From Mixophyes australis (lineage: Eukaryota > Chordata > Amphibia > Anura > Limnodynastidae): 64,000 nt of DNA. The notes below the pieces were generated by a model, which ran no database searches, was not told the DNA's origin, and worked only from the letters and a program-made list of their open reading frames with translations. This document shows, piece by piece, positions 12,071 through 26,000 of the stretch (position 1 is its first letter; every line of letters begins with the position of its first letter). Location of the stretch: assembly GCA_036250195.1 (NCBI GenBank), contig JAVHZZ010000008.1, positions 9,918,934 to 9,982,933 of the forward strand. Reading direction: 5' to 3'. A program made the position numbers and the translations under genes.

Positions 12071-14010
12071 TCCTTTGTATACTCCTACCAAATAAATGGA
12101 GGATGTCTTATACACATATAACGCGTTTCACTACACCTGCTTATTCTTAGTCTATGTTTTGCCGCAGACTAAGCAGGTTTAGCAAAACGCGCGTCAGACT
12201 TTATGCTGTCTGCACCTCTTCTCATTGACCACAAGGCATCTCCTCTAATATAGATATATGGCTCCTATACATCCACAGTTATCTTGGAGTTTATTATTAG
12301 GTAGTTGGCAAATCACTTCCCATACTTCTGGCTCTATTTGAAAGCTTTATGGGAGAAACTTTATATTGCTAAGAGATATTCTTAAGGATTGCATATATAT
12401 TTGAGAGGGTTTTTCTATAATAGAGAAGGAGCATCGGAGACTTCCTTCTGCTATAAACATGTTATTGGACCCACAGATATAAGGCACTTATTAGGGTGCC
12501 ACTATCCATCAGCTTCCTACATTAAATTTCAATCAGCTATTGGACCTGGGTTTACTGGAGCTGAACTTATGATAATTTACAGAGCGCTATCCATGAGACT
12601 ATATAGGAGAAACATTCGGTGCAGATGGTTAGACAGTTATTGTAAACTAACTTTACTTTATGCACTCACATTTTATTTTATTTTGCTAATTTTATATTGG
12701 TTTTAAAATATATTAAATAAAAGTTATATTTTATTTTTATTGTTCCCCTTGATTATCATAATCAGAGTTGATAATGCACCTATATTAGCAAACTTCTTTC
12801 TCTTGCCTTTCTCTTCCCCTGATGCTAATATTACATCGTACCCAATAAGTTGCTTAAGAGATTTAGTTTTGAGAAATAATCTTAAATCAAAGGGATTTCA
12901 ACTCTTATCAGTTAGTGCGACAGTACTCCTTTTCTCTTCTCGTAATCCTTCCTCCAACCAGACTGGTAGGTGTAACCCACGCTGCCAAGTGTGGATATTC
13001 CCCAACCAACGCGTTTCGACCCTTGCACAGTGTTGAAATGCGTTTTTCAAGGCAGCTTGCAGGAGTCACTTTTTATTTTGTTCCCTCTATGTTGGGCTGT
13101 ATGGCTCAGTGGTCATCCCTCATCATTTGTGGAGTTGAAGGAATTGGAGCAGAGGAGATCCAATGTGGTTCCATGTTGAAGGTTTTCTTATGTTTGATTT
13201 GATGTAAGTGCAACTACAAAAGGGGGTCACTGTACAGGGGTGATCCCTACTTAGCCATATGTATTTCTGACAGTAATGTACTTGTATTTTTTTTATTTTT
13301 AGAACCTTTGAGATTCTCATATTGTCCTATACTTATTTGTGTGTTTTTGCATCTGTTTCCTTATGTTGTGGGGTTATAGATGAATGTGCGTGTAGTGGCA
13401 CCTTTATAGAGGGTAGGCAACAAGTTTAGAGTGTGTGAGCGCTGACGAAGAGTACACATTAATTGTAAAATATCGGGACAGAGAATATCATATTTAAGAA
13501 GACGGCAATCGCTCAAAACTAGATTTATTTTACTCCTGAATGCTCTTGACAATAATTTTTTCTGGGAACTTACTTTCCGCTTAATTAACATTTCTTGCAC
13601 CATTACAGGTTTTTACAAATCTTTTTACGACACAGATCCTTCTGGATCATGAAAGAAAAACTTTGTTTGAAAATCATTCTTCATCTAAACTCTGAAGGTT
13701 CTCATGCACACAGCAACTTTCTTTCTCTCTTTCTTTTCTATGTTTATTTTTTCTTTCTTTCTTTCCTTCTTTCTTTTCTATCTTTCTTTTCTTTCTTTCT
13801 TTCTGTTTCTTTTTTTTTTTCTTTCTATGTTTCTATTTTTCTTTCTTTCTCTCTATGTTTCTCTCTCTTTCTGTCTCTCTTTGTTTCTCTTTCTGTCTCT
13901 CTTTGTTTCTCTCTTTGTTTCTCTCTCTCTCTCTTTCTGTCTCTTTGTTTCTCTCTTTGTATTCCTCTCTTCCTCTACTTTTTCTCTCTCTCTGTTTCTT
14001 TCTCTCTTTG

Positions 14011-14059
<49 letters not shown>

Positions 14060-17000
14060 TATTTCTCTGTCGCTCTCTATTTTTTCTTTGTCTTTCTCTC
14101 TATCTCTGTCTTGTTTCTCTTTCTCTTTTTTTTTTTCACTCTCTATCTCTGTTTCTTTCTCTCCTCCCTCTTTCTCCTTTTTTCTCGTTTTTTTCTCTTT
14201 CTTTTTCTGTATTCTCTTTGTATCACATATGTGTAAAGTACCACTTCTTGTGCGTCAATGCCAGGACACTAAGCTTTCTCTGAGCACATTTATCGCTAGG
14301 AACATGTCTGATGTAACAATGTCTTTCAGATGACCTTGACACAAGTATGTCTTTGTGTTGCTGCATATTAGCATTTTCATACAAGAACGCCGATACCCAG
14401 TGTCGGGGGTCGGTAGCTGGGCAGACGGTCCTCTCATGCAAGTAACGTTCTGTGGAAATGTTGTTGGATTACACATATTCGCATCGCTCATCAAAATGTG
14501 AAAAGTATATGCAGAAATGTTTATCTTTGCATAAAACTCCCCAAAATTATCCATAGTAATGCAACATTTATATCTGCTAGAAAAGCATTTTCATAATTCT
14601 GATTCCTACATGGAGGCTGGGAATCAGTAGGATATGTACGGTCGGGTAATAACATGATAAAGATAATTTATTGTAATTTCAGACTTCTGTTTCTGGTTTG
14701 GGGACAGTGGCCAGAATTAGAATACTGGTTTAATTAATAAATGTATCTTCAGTCAATTTATATATTGCTGCAGTGCGTCATCATTGGAAGTTAATTACTT
14801 AATTGGTAATAGAGGTAATTTCAACTTAGTGCAATGTAAAATGGAAATATAATTTTCTCTTATGTGGTAACGCTAAAGCTCTTCATCATTTTGAAATGAA
14901 CTGTGCTGGGTGGGATTCATAAGGTCATGTTGAGTAACTAAGATATTGGTGTACTTACTGTATTTATTTATTTTTTTAACTATTAAATCATCATCTTTAC
15001 ACCAGCCTTCTAATACCACTTTCACATTGCCTCCCCGCAATATCCTGGGTATATGAACCCAGTATATTGCCGGGGGACAGAGCCTACCACCCCGGTAATG
15101 GAACGACGGGGTTCACAGCAGCTCTCAAATCCGACATTCAGACATATAGAAAGAAATGACATCACTTCTACTGGGCAGCTGAAAATGATGCTTTTTAAGC
15201 TGCAATAGGCGGACCTTACACCAGGATTACATTATACAGGTGTAGGGTTCTCCTATTGCTGCTTTAAAAGCATAATTTTCAGATACTACCTGTCTACTGG
15301 TAAGTAGACAATTTCCATTCATTTAATATCTTCCTTTTAACTCTTTCGGCGAGACCCGGGTTGAAAATCTCGGGTCTCAGCGTTCACACTGGAGGCTAGC
15401 CAGGTTGGACCCAAAAATAACTCTCCAAAAGACCCAGGTCTAATTCCTGGGTCATCAGACTGGGAATTTGATCTGGACCCTTCCACACTCAGCCTTAACC
15501 CGGGCTTTCGGGGCTTGCCCCGGCAAAAACCTGGGTTTTAGAGACAGTGTGAAAGGGGTAGTTGAGGCTTATTTGGAGAAATGAACCACTCCGGGTGAGT
15601 GCTACTCTTATGTGTGCGTGCCCATTCTGTGCGCAACTCGCACATGCCCCAATACACCTCTACAGACAAGTTATGTATTATCATGGTTCAACGTAGAGAC
15701 CACTTACTGGTATTGGCACAGCTAACCTGGAGGCGCGGAGTCTAAACGTACACCTGGTTTTCACCAGGGACACCCGCAAGGAAGTTTGGAATTTGCTGCA
15801 GGAGTACGCAGGTCGCGGCCCACCGGGTCAGCCACCAGTGAAGTGGCGCTGGTAAGAGGAGCTGTACTGACCAGAGGTAGAACGGTATAGGGATCATGTA
15901 GAAACGTAGTGAGGCGATCCTAGGTCAAACCGGGCTGGCTGCGCAGTACAGAGGAGGCGCACAAAAGCGAGGTCAGACGGTCCGAGGTCAAAGCCTCGGA
16001 GGAGGAGGATGATGCCCAAGGGAGATTCAAAAGGAGTGTCAGATAAGCCGGGTCAGGAGCCAAAGGGTCAGTCCGGAAACAGCTGAGCACTGGAAGACGC
16101 TGGAGCAGGGGAACCATACCACGATACTCTGGCACCCTAATGGTGCCAGAGACTTCCCAAAATAGGGAGCGCCTCTCGCCTATTGGCGAGCGGGGGTCAG
16201 GTGGAATGAATAGCGTTCCGTTGCTAGGCAACGGGACGCGAGCCCCCGCGCATGCGCCCGACTGCCGGAAGTGCGTCATTCGTCCCGTTGCCTAGCAAGG
16301 GGACATGAAGACTCGGATACAAGCGCCTGGCACCGAGTGAAGGTGCGGGGACAGCGCCTGACATGTATAACTTAAAATTCTGCTTTATTGTAGTGAGTGT
16401 GCACGGTAAAACAAAGCAGGATTTTACGGCCCGCCGATGGACTTGGGTCCAAGTCTAAATCAGGTTCTAAATGTAAATATAGTTTTTTTACATTACACCT
16501 GCATGATATAAATAACCCCAATATTATTTGTAATTGCTCTAAATCCTCAGTGATATCCCTGGATCCTATCAAACTGATATCCTGAGGTCTTATGAATACA
16601 GGCTCAGCCCACAAATTGGCAGCTTCTACTTTCTGCAGCTTATAAGCAGTTTTTAAATCTTTTGTGTCTTTGAAGGTTTAATATTGGGAAAACAAAAATG
16701 TGCTTCTCCACCAAAGTGCAAGTGGAAAGGGCAAAATTTGAAGCAGTAGTATATTTTGGCATGCACCTTGATGTGTTCTGGGCAGACAATCTGGATGCGG
16801 ATACGGCTGTGAAAAACCAAGCCTTTAAGCTGCCCAACGGTTGATACAAAGTCCTTTTGGTATTATGCCCCCTTCCACAGCAATCGTTCACAATTCATAT
16901 AGAAGAAATAAGAACACAGGAGTCTTGCTTGGCGGAGAGCGGGCACAGATTGATTGATCACCTAGGCCAATCAGCTACCAGTCATTACTGACACCAAAAG

Positions 17001-20000
17001 GGGGCGACAGATCAACCCTGGCGCTTCTATGCCACTAGATATTCTTTACCCCCTACATTCCCACTTCCGGAACCAACATGTTGACAAGCGGGACAGAGCT
17101 CTAAATTTGTGACTCTCCTGCTGAAATCGGGACGGTTGGGAGGTGTTGGAATGGGTGGTGATATAACCTCTTACTGTCCCAGACCATCCCTCCTTTCTCT
17201 TTGTGATTGGCCAGTCCCTGGCAAACATGTAATACCCTAAAAAGTTCTCCATTGGCTTTTGTGCCTGGCATCTAGTCTGCAGCTTAAATGAGGTCCACAG
17301 CGTCTGCTGGACTGGACCACTGCATACATTATGTGTATATGGTTTATGTTTGTGTGTATTCGAGGCTTGGTGCCGTACTGAAGTCGGAGGTAAATCCCTC
17401 TGGTTGATGTGTTTCTCTGATCTACAGGAATAGACAGATCCGCCATATGTTCACCCTGGTAATGGTGACACCTTTTGTTTCTCGATAAGAGGAGCAGGTT
17501 GGGATGCGGAGAGCACTAATTACAACGTGCATTGTGTAGAAAGCAGGCACACAAAGGTCACACTGTCAATCACAAAAGCAAGTTTTAATCTAATGCGTGT
17601 TTTATTGTGTTTGTGCAAATTACCATACTTTCACATATTGCATTACTACACAGATTCTTTCTAGTTGTCATCATATTAATGTGAAAAATATCAAGACACA
17701 TAATTAAGGAATTTTTGCCATTAGACTGGTAATGTCACTAGTGTGTTTGTAACATCTGAGCCTCTTTGGATGAACGTGGATTTTTAAGGCAAAGTGTGCA
17801 TTAAATAATAGCGCGGGGTGATGGGTGGAGCTTGGCTATTTAATTGGTCAGGGAGGGGTGGAGGGATTCAGTAATATGTTGTTTCTTGAAAAAACACCAA
17901 AGAGTTGTTTGTGCATTTAGTAAAATTGTACCTTTGTAATATTAGGGAAGTGTGCAAAATATATTTGGCTTTCCATTATGTCTCTCTTTGAGCTCTGTAT
18001 TCTTTTATAATAATTTATATATTTACAAGTTAGGTAGACAAGAGACAGAAAAATAATTGTAATTAGTTTTTGTTAAAAAAATAAAAAAATTATTCTATCT
18101 TCTTTCAGACGCCTCTTCACCAGATATGGAGTCCAATTATGGGGGGGGACTTCTAGACATCGTCAAAGGGGGAGCAGGCCGCCTCTTCAGCAATTTGAAG
18201 GACAACCTGAAGGACACGTTGAAGGACACTTCTTCTAAAGTAATGCAGTCAGTTGCCAGGTAAGATAGACAACTCTTGCAATATTATATATAAGGTAGAC
18301 CAATAGTCTAGTGTGTTAGTTAGGTGAAGGTGACAGCTATCAGCGCAGGAGATGAGTGGTCTACAGTATTGTATTAGTATTTGTCACTGTTTTTCATGGA
18401 GGAACTTAATGTGTGGAGTACTGTTCAGAAAAGTGTTACCTAGAACACAAGCTTATGTATGTCAGGCTAGTCTTTGCATATAAAGACACAGGATAACCTT
18501 AATGTGTGGAGTACTGTTCAGAAAGGTGTTACCTAGAGCACAAGCTTATGTATGTCAGGCTAGTCTTTACAAAGACATAGGATGACCAGTAGCATTCCAT
18601 GGTAGTCTGGTGTGTTGTCACGGTAGCCCTATACATTTTTCTTGTAAAGTTGGCTACACACATAGGGATTTGGCTTGGCTAATTTAAACCAAAGTGGTCC
18701 ACAGTGACCAGCAATCCTGATTAATAATAATGACCTCTATCTGCCTGCATGAGAGGTCATTTGCAAAGTGCAGCCACTTCCGTGAAATTCACCTGATGGT
18801 TGTTGTGTGCAAGGCACATGGAACGTGTCCATCAAATGGTGACATCTGCGGAGGTCCAAAATTTTGCATGTTCTAACAGGAACACCTGGGTAGATCGAGG
18901 GCGTTCAGAGCTAAATGCAGCTGGGCGCATTCATGCAGCTGAATTTACACTTGTGCTACTTAAATGAGATTTAGGGGGCATTCATGGTGGTGTTACCTGG
19001 TTTGCAGAGGCCTTAGAGTATAATGTCACAGGTGCGCAGAGGTGCTGGAAACCGGCTCTTTTGAATCAGGTGCCTTTTGCACCTCTCAAGTGCACTTCAA
19101 ATCTGAAAATTATACACCAATATTCCACGTATAATAGACAGTCCCGGTGTCCCCTCACTCTCGGTATTAATTTAAGACTGAAATGATCCAAACAATTTTT
19201 GTTACTTGCTTGAACACCACATTGCAGAACTGACTTTGCTTTCTCTATTTATTTATAGTTATGCAAAAGGAGAGCTGGATATCTCATATATTACCTCAAG
19301 GATTATTGGTAAATAATGTTTTACACGTATTGAAATATTTGTTATAAAAGTGCAGAGATCTACTCTACAGATGGAAATGTTATTCTATATAAATACACTA
19401 TATGCAGTGATCTGTCTTTATTACCCAGTATTGTTTCATTACTGTGTTTGTTCCCAATCGTAAAGCACTACGGAATATGTTGGCGCTATATAAATAGATG
19501 ACAATGATGGCGTAGTAACGAGTCACGTCACCCGCTCACATGCCCCCCCATCGTGACTCATCCAAGCAGCTATCTTTGATCGCTGTAAGCGCGGTCACTT
19601 CCGTGTTACATTTCACATTGCCGATGTCTAATAACCTTTAATTTTTTTTCTAGTGATGTCGTTCCCGGCGGAAGGTGTTGAGTTAGGATTTAGAAACCAT
19701 ATTGAAGATGTGCGCTCGTTCCTAGATTCAAGACACCTGGACCATTACACAGTGTTCAACTTGTCTCCCAAGTCGTACCGCAGCGCCAAGTTCCACAACC
19801 GGGTGTGTAATTTATATGTGAAAGGGGTCCGTTTGTGCAACATATCATTTTGTGGGATCATAAGGAACATGCTCTGTGTATTCTATTTCCTCCTCTGTAA
19901 AGGCATTCACCATGGGGATATTCTAATATTGAATCCATCCCTGATAATGTACAATAATGATAATAACAGTGGAAGTGCAAACTGTGTATGTAAAACAATT

Positions 20001-23000
20001 ATGTATAGAATTATCCCCCACAATGCACTGATCCTGCTAAAAAACTGAATGATCCATTTCCTGTGCCGTTATTTGAGTGTCAGCTTCAGGCCGATCCATG
20101 CTCTTTCTCTTGTAGGTCTCAGAATGCAGTTGGCCTGTAAGACAAGCTCCCAGTTTGCATAATTTATTTGCAGTTTGCAAGAACATGCACAACTGGTTAC
20201 AGCAGAACCCCAAAAATGTGTGCGTTATACACTGCATGGTAAGTGGCTGCTTAGGGCCCAGCTGTAAGATGTACAGAAAGAGAAATAAAAATTAGTCTTT
20301 TCTGGGGGGTTTTTCTGCTGCAATAAGTAGCAATCGGTTATGGCTTTTATTTCCGTAGCAGAGTTGCCAATTATCGCTAATTTCCAGTGACTATCCCAGG
20401 TTTTAATGATTTGTCTTTGGAAATGTCTGTACGTGGAAACGTCACTATTTTGTTTTAGTATTAACCAACTGCAAAATAAAGTTCATATTTTTCTGCATGT
20501 TCAATAAATTCCAAAAAGTGCAGTTTAATCAGAACAAGACATAATAGATTTGTAGTCCCCCAAGATAGTGTAACAGGTCACGTGCTCAGATACAGGCGCT
20601 CGGCAACAAGGTGTCCCTATTTTAGAATGTTGGCTACTATGTGATAGTGTGTCAGGTGCTTACAGCATGTAAAGGACGATACAAGGTGGGACAGTCAGCA
20701 GTTGGGTAATGCTAATTGTTTGCTGGTTCTTTGTCTCGGACAGGACGGCCGCACCGCTTCCGCAGTTCTGGTCAGCGCCATGTTCTGCTTTTGTCACCTC
20801 TTCTCCAATCCGGTTTCTGCCATCCAGCTGCTCAATTCTAAACGCCCGGGAATAGGACTGTGGCCATCACACAGGAGGTGAGGAAGCGGCAGATCCATAG
20901 GGATATACCTTATAATCACATAGTCCCTATTTTATATGTGTCTAAATTGCTAAAACAATGTTTTAAAATATACTATATTAAAATGACAAGGGGTTGAACT
21001 TGGAGATATTCCCAATTTTGTAGGAGGTGTTTAAGGGAGAAGTGTAGGCCTCATCATGACGCCATGTGCATTATTATGGCCCCCTCCCCGCTTGTGTAGT
21101 TGCGCCATTTGTGACGTCACACAGCAGGATGGCGGGGTCATATTTGCTTCGAGTGGCGTCATTATGGTCCCTGATGTTATGGTCCTGCCCACTTCGCAAG
21201 AAGATTAGCAGGTTTTGGGAGATTGCCCTACTCTGCCTGGAGACCTGGGAGTACTCTCCGAAATTCGGGATTCTCCCGGACATTCCAGAAGAGCAAGCAA
21301 GCATTCCTTGGAGGTTCTTTTTGCTGAACCTGGGAAGACAAGATACAACTGACCTGCAGTAATACATTAATATACCAGTTTATTCAATAGTAAAAATTAC
21401 ACAATTTGACAATAGACAGTTCTGATGTTTTTCAACCTTCAGACCACATTGATTTTTTGATTTGTATATGCCCTCTTGCAGCTTTTACTAGATACTTTTT
21501 TTGTTATCTTCCTTCTGTGCTTTCCAGCTGTTTATTTATTTCACCGGTCAACACATAATAAGAGAATTGTCTCCTAGGGCAACACAATTACACAGCTCTT
21601 CCTGATGAGCTAAAAACGTGACTGTGGAAGACAGCTAGAAGGATAAAGGAATACATTTTGTAAAAGTTACAAGAGACCATGTACAACACAATAAATTAAA
21701 ATCGTCTGAAGGTAGAGAAACCTTTTACATTTATCCCGATGCCTTGGCGAAATTAATTGCACAGAAAAAAATAATTAATTTGTACTTTCCCTTGAAGATT
21801 TTAGATGAGATTCGTTGGAGAAGTGAGAACTAGTTTTAAAGGGAATAATTCATCTTTCGTATACCACTTTGTATGCTGAATAAAGCAGTTAAAGCAGTTT
21901 TTTGCAGGTACATAGGATATATTTGTGACCTGGTGTCTGAGAAGCCGGTACATCCTCACTGCAAACCTATTGTCATTAAGAGTGCCACCATCAGCCCGGT
22001 GCCGTGTTTTAACAAGCAGAGGAATGGCTGCCGCCCATTCTGCGAGGTCCTCATCGGGGAAACGCGTCTTTTCAGCACAATGTTGGACTACGAGAGGATG
22101 AAGTGAGTGATGTGCGGTAATGACTTGTGACCAAGTCTGCGACTCGCTGTACAATAAGTGATTGCAATAAGTTTTCTATTTCCTGTGTTCACCTTACATG
22201 ATCCACTTTTAGTTACACTAGTGTAAAGGAAAATATTTTACTTAGGTTAGTGCACCTATTTTATTTATTCTTCAAAACTAGTTACACACGGACAAGCCGG
22301 CGATGAAATGATAGCAGCACAGAGTAGCGATCTGAGGCTTCTGTCAAACTGATGCGGGAAGAGCGTGGTCTTAAGCCAACCTCCGCGTCAGTGACGGAAC
22401 TTCTGCCGTTGCCAGTGACACGGACCGTCCCCCAAATTTTGCTGTGAGGCGAAGCCACGTCCCTCCCCTGCTCTGTATGAAGCAGCTTATATATCCAATG
22501 TGTTTCTGAGATTTTATAGTTCTTTAAACTACCCATTTAAGTGCTCATCACCTTCACACAGCGGAGACGGCCATGTTTTGTATGGCCTAGTATTCATGAA
22601 AATGCAGCTTATCAATTCATTAGGAGCAAGTGACATCACTGAACCGGCTCCATTGATTGGCTGCCATCTCGTGAATATTGGTTCAGCTCACAGACATGCT
22701 CTTCATAGACGGAGAGTGATATTTTGTCCAGGTCTTAAACAAGCAATTCGGTTACAAGTCAAGCAAATCAATTTCTTTTTAAGGGAATATCGTGTTCAGG
22801 AAGGAAAAATATCGTTTCCTCTGGGTGTCACTGTCCACGGAGATGTTGTCGTTTCCATCTACCACATGAGATCCACAATTGGTGGAAGGCTACAAGCAAA
22901 GGTAGGTAATATATATATATATATATACTTAGTGTATACCAAGCATAAAAACACACTGGTCAACATCTGATACACACATGTAGTACATCCAAATGTTACA

Positions 23001-26000
23001 TCACAATATTATGGACAATACAATATGTTTTATTGTATGTAGTCCCATAAAGTATGTGTGTTCGGGGGAAACCAGGCTCAACTATTCCTATTCTCTTGCT
23101 GCCTGCATTGTGAGGGCCAGAAAAGGCCCCAGAGCCTTTAAGCCCTGTTAATTTTAGGGTTCTTGGAAATCAAGCTGAAGTTCCTCTGGCTAAGCCATGG
23201 GGGGCGCTGTTCCACTCAGTAGTGTTCACCATACATTATTTTACTAACATCCTGGCTTAGCTTGCCAGGGAACAATACAGTTACTTTGATAATTTAACAA
23301 TGGAGTGCAAGTATAGATTCTTCCCATAACTGTGAAAATTATTGATCCCTGTAACTTGCACCATCCAGAATTGCCGCCAGATAATTCAAACCATTGCAGT
23401 AAATGCGTCACCTGGTTAGGCTGCAGCGATGAGCAATTTCTGTAGGTGACACATTCACACACCCCCTAACTTCATCTAATCCCCACTACAGGCAATGATA
23501 TGGACAACACAGGGTCTTCTAGCGCTGAGAGCTCTCTCCACTGCCAATAGGGAGCAATACTGTACACTATATAATTATGTAGAGGGACCCCCACCCAAAT
23601 GATATTCGTGTTTATCAGATCTTGAGTGTATTGTATTTATAAACCATCAATTGTCACCGTAGTGTACTTATTTTGAGACTACTTCCTGAGCATCTGCTTA
23701 GAATTTCTTCCATGTTGGTCAGACTTTGTATAACTAATAGCGCAATTCAAATTTCATGTGTGTGTACTTCTGATAGACAAAATTGGATTGTGAGCTTGTA
23801 AGAGTTAAACATTCTCTGATTGGATAATACTAATAATACAATTTGATGGATCTTTGGACTACTAGCAACTCCGTCGCCACCTTTTCAATTTTACCAGTTT
23901 ATAGTAATGACACGCTGATACATTGGCAGCAACAATTGAAGAACTTTGGATCAATGATGAATGTTTCAACTAAATAAATATTTATTGTCAGATAATAAGA
24001 TGCTTTAATATTATGTGGCTCATACACTTATAGTTTTCCTGCCCAGTCTGGATAACAATGTCATTTTGACGTTTGGGAAAAGCAAGTGACTTGCTTGAGA
24101 CACGTGAGGTCTCCTGCGAGATCACTGTCTCTTTGTGTCACTTTGTCTCCTTATCTGGTACTATTTTGTTGTTTGATTTTAGATGACAAACACACAGATA
24201 TTGCAGATACAGTTTCATACAGGATTTATAACACTTGGAACAACGGAGCTAAAATTTACAAAGTAAGTATATAAGTTTCTAAAGTTTTCTAGGAAGCTTT
24301 GTTTGCTTGGCAGAGAGATTTTTTATTTCTTAAGACTTTGTAACGTTAACGTTATGTTGTTAAATCCATGACTGGAATAAGCTAAATTTTCTGACACTGG
24401 GGGCAACTGAAGAGATTGAAAATAAGCTGGTTGTACGTTTTTTTGTACAGGACAGTTAGGCTACATACAAAGTGCTGTTTGAAAGGCTTTTTAATGCACG
24501 TTAAAATGTGAGTAATAACACATATAAACCACATTGTGTTTCTGTACACGTTTGATATACGTTTAGATGGACGTTGCCAACGGAATGTATGTTGTCATTG
24601 ATCAGACCTATGAAAAATAAATGTTCATAACTTCACAGAGCAACGACGGCTAGACGCACATAAAAATGCAAATATAAAATATTTATTTAGTATTTTCCCA
24701 GCCAATTACAAGCATTTAACTTGCATTCAAAGAGCCTGTTAACCACGTCACTTTAACGCAGTGGGAACCATTTTAACTCTGAATAAAGGAATGAAAAAAT
24801 GTTTTATTTGAATAAAGCATTTTTCTCAAACATCGAGTATTCAAATTTTTTTTAAAATATTTTTAAAATCTATTTAAAAAAAAAATTATTTTTGCAGAGG
24901 CCAATAGTGAGTATCAATCAATGATGTAATTTGTTACAAAAAGCATATGAGCATACTGGTAGTAAAACAAACAGCGTCAATCAGAAAAATAAAAGGTACA
25001 CTTTGACCCGATTTTTCAATAAAGAAAGGTGAAAAAAAAAAAGGAAGTCAGATGAAAAAGAGTGGCAATTTTTTAACTATTTTATTATAAATATTTTTTT
25101 TTATTAGTTGAACTGAAAGCCCAAGTCTGTGCGCTTTCAGTTCCACTGTGCATGCGGAAAGCAACTAGACGGATCACGCAGGCGTGTATCCTGCGAGACT
25201 GGCCTGGTGAAGAGGTTAGGTAAGCCTCACCATTCCCGGCCAGTATCGTCGAGTATCCTTCAGGAGATATTTTATTTATAATTTATATTTTTAAATAAAT
25301 AGATCTGTTACATTCATTCACATGGAGGAATGTAATATAGGTTGAGATATACTAATGACGTGAAAAGTACAGAGAGGTTGAGCACATGAAAAGCTAATAA
25401 CGACTGATTTCTGGGGAGGCAAATCATAATTTAAAGCAAATGTTATTTTATATGGTCACTAACGTTTTCTGTTGGACTTCCTAGACCTGAACTGGATGCT
25501 TGTGACTCTCCGGACAAATATCCCCAGCTCTTTCACGTCACCTTGGACATTGAGATCGAAGCCACAGACAGACCGACTGATCTCACCCCTCCCTGGGAGA
25601 ACTTTGTATCCAAGGACCCAAGCCCTAGTATCCTGTTCTCGTCCCAGCAGGAGCAGCAGGATGCCCTGGCCGTGGGGGGTAAGTAGCGCAGGAGAGATAA
25701 TGATATCCGAGGAACAGTATCTCGCGTTCTACTTTCCTCTATAGAATTCTACTTACATCGTCTTTGCATCAAACAGGTAAAGCTCCTGTAGAACAGCAGC
25801 CACCAGACAGCATCAAGACCGCCGGACAGGGGGCGTTCTTCTCTTCTTTGAGCTGGCAAGGTACAATTTGAAATAACCTCTTTATATATAAATTAATCAA
25901 AACCAATTATTAGAAAGTTGAACCAGTGGGAAATATATTCATCTGTTTTAAATGTTTAAAACTTTGCAATGTGTTAAAGTGATACTGTTTATCATCCCTT

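Noticed and set aside
12389..12706. 105-codon plus frame inside the long-TIR element
   Set aside because: Considered as a transposase fragment, but no DDE or zinc-finger pattern is visible and base use is AT-rich noncoding.
13595..14333. Plus-strand open frames rich in Phe, Ser and Leu (up to 213 codons)
   Set aside because: Produced by the TTTC/TC polypyrimidine tract, open in all three frames.
15920..16279. 119-codon minus frame in GC-rich DNA
   Set aside because: Lies inside an interspersed repeat, has no known domain, and GC-rich DNA gives long frames by chance.
24086..24274. Open frame covering DNAJC6 exon 9
   Set aside because: Out of phase with exons 8 and 10; the true exon reads [15 protein letters not shown] in another frame.
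25472..25744. 90-codon frame across DNAJC6 exon 10
   Set aside because: Shifted frame; the correct frame gives [16 protein letters not shown] and fits both neighbouring phases.
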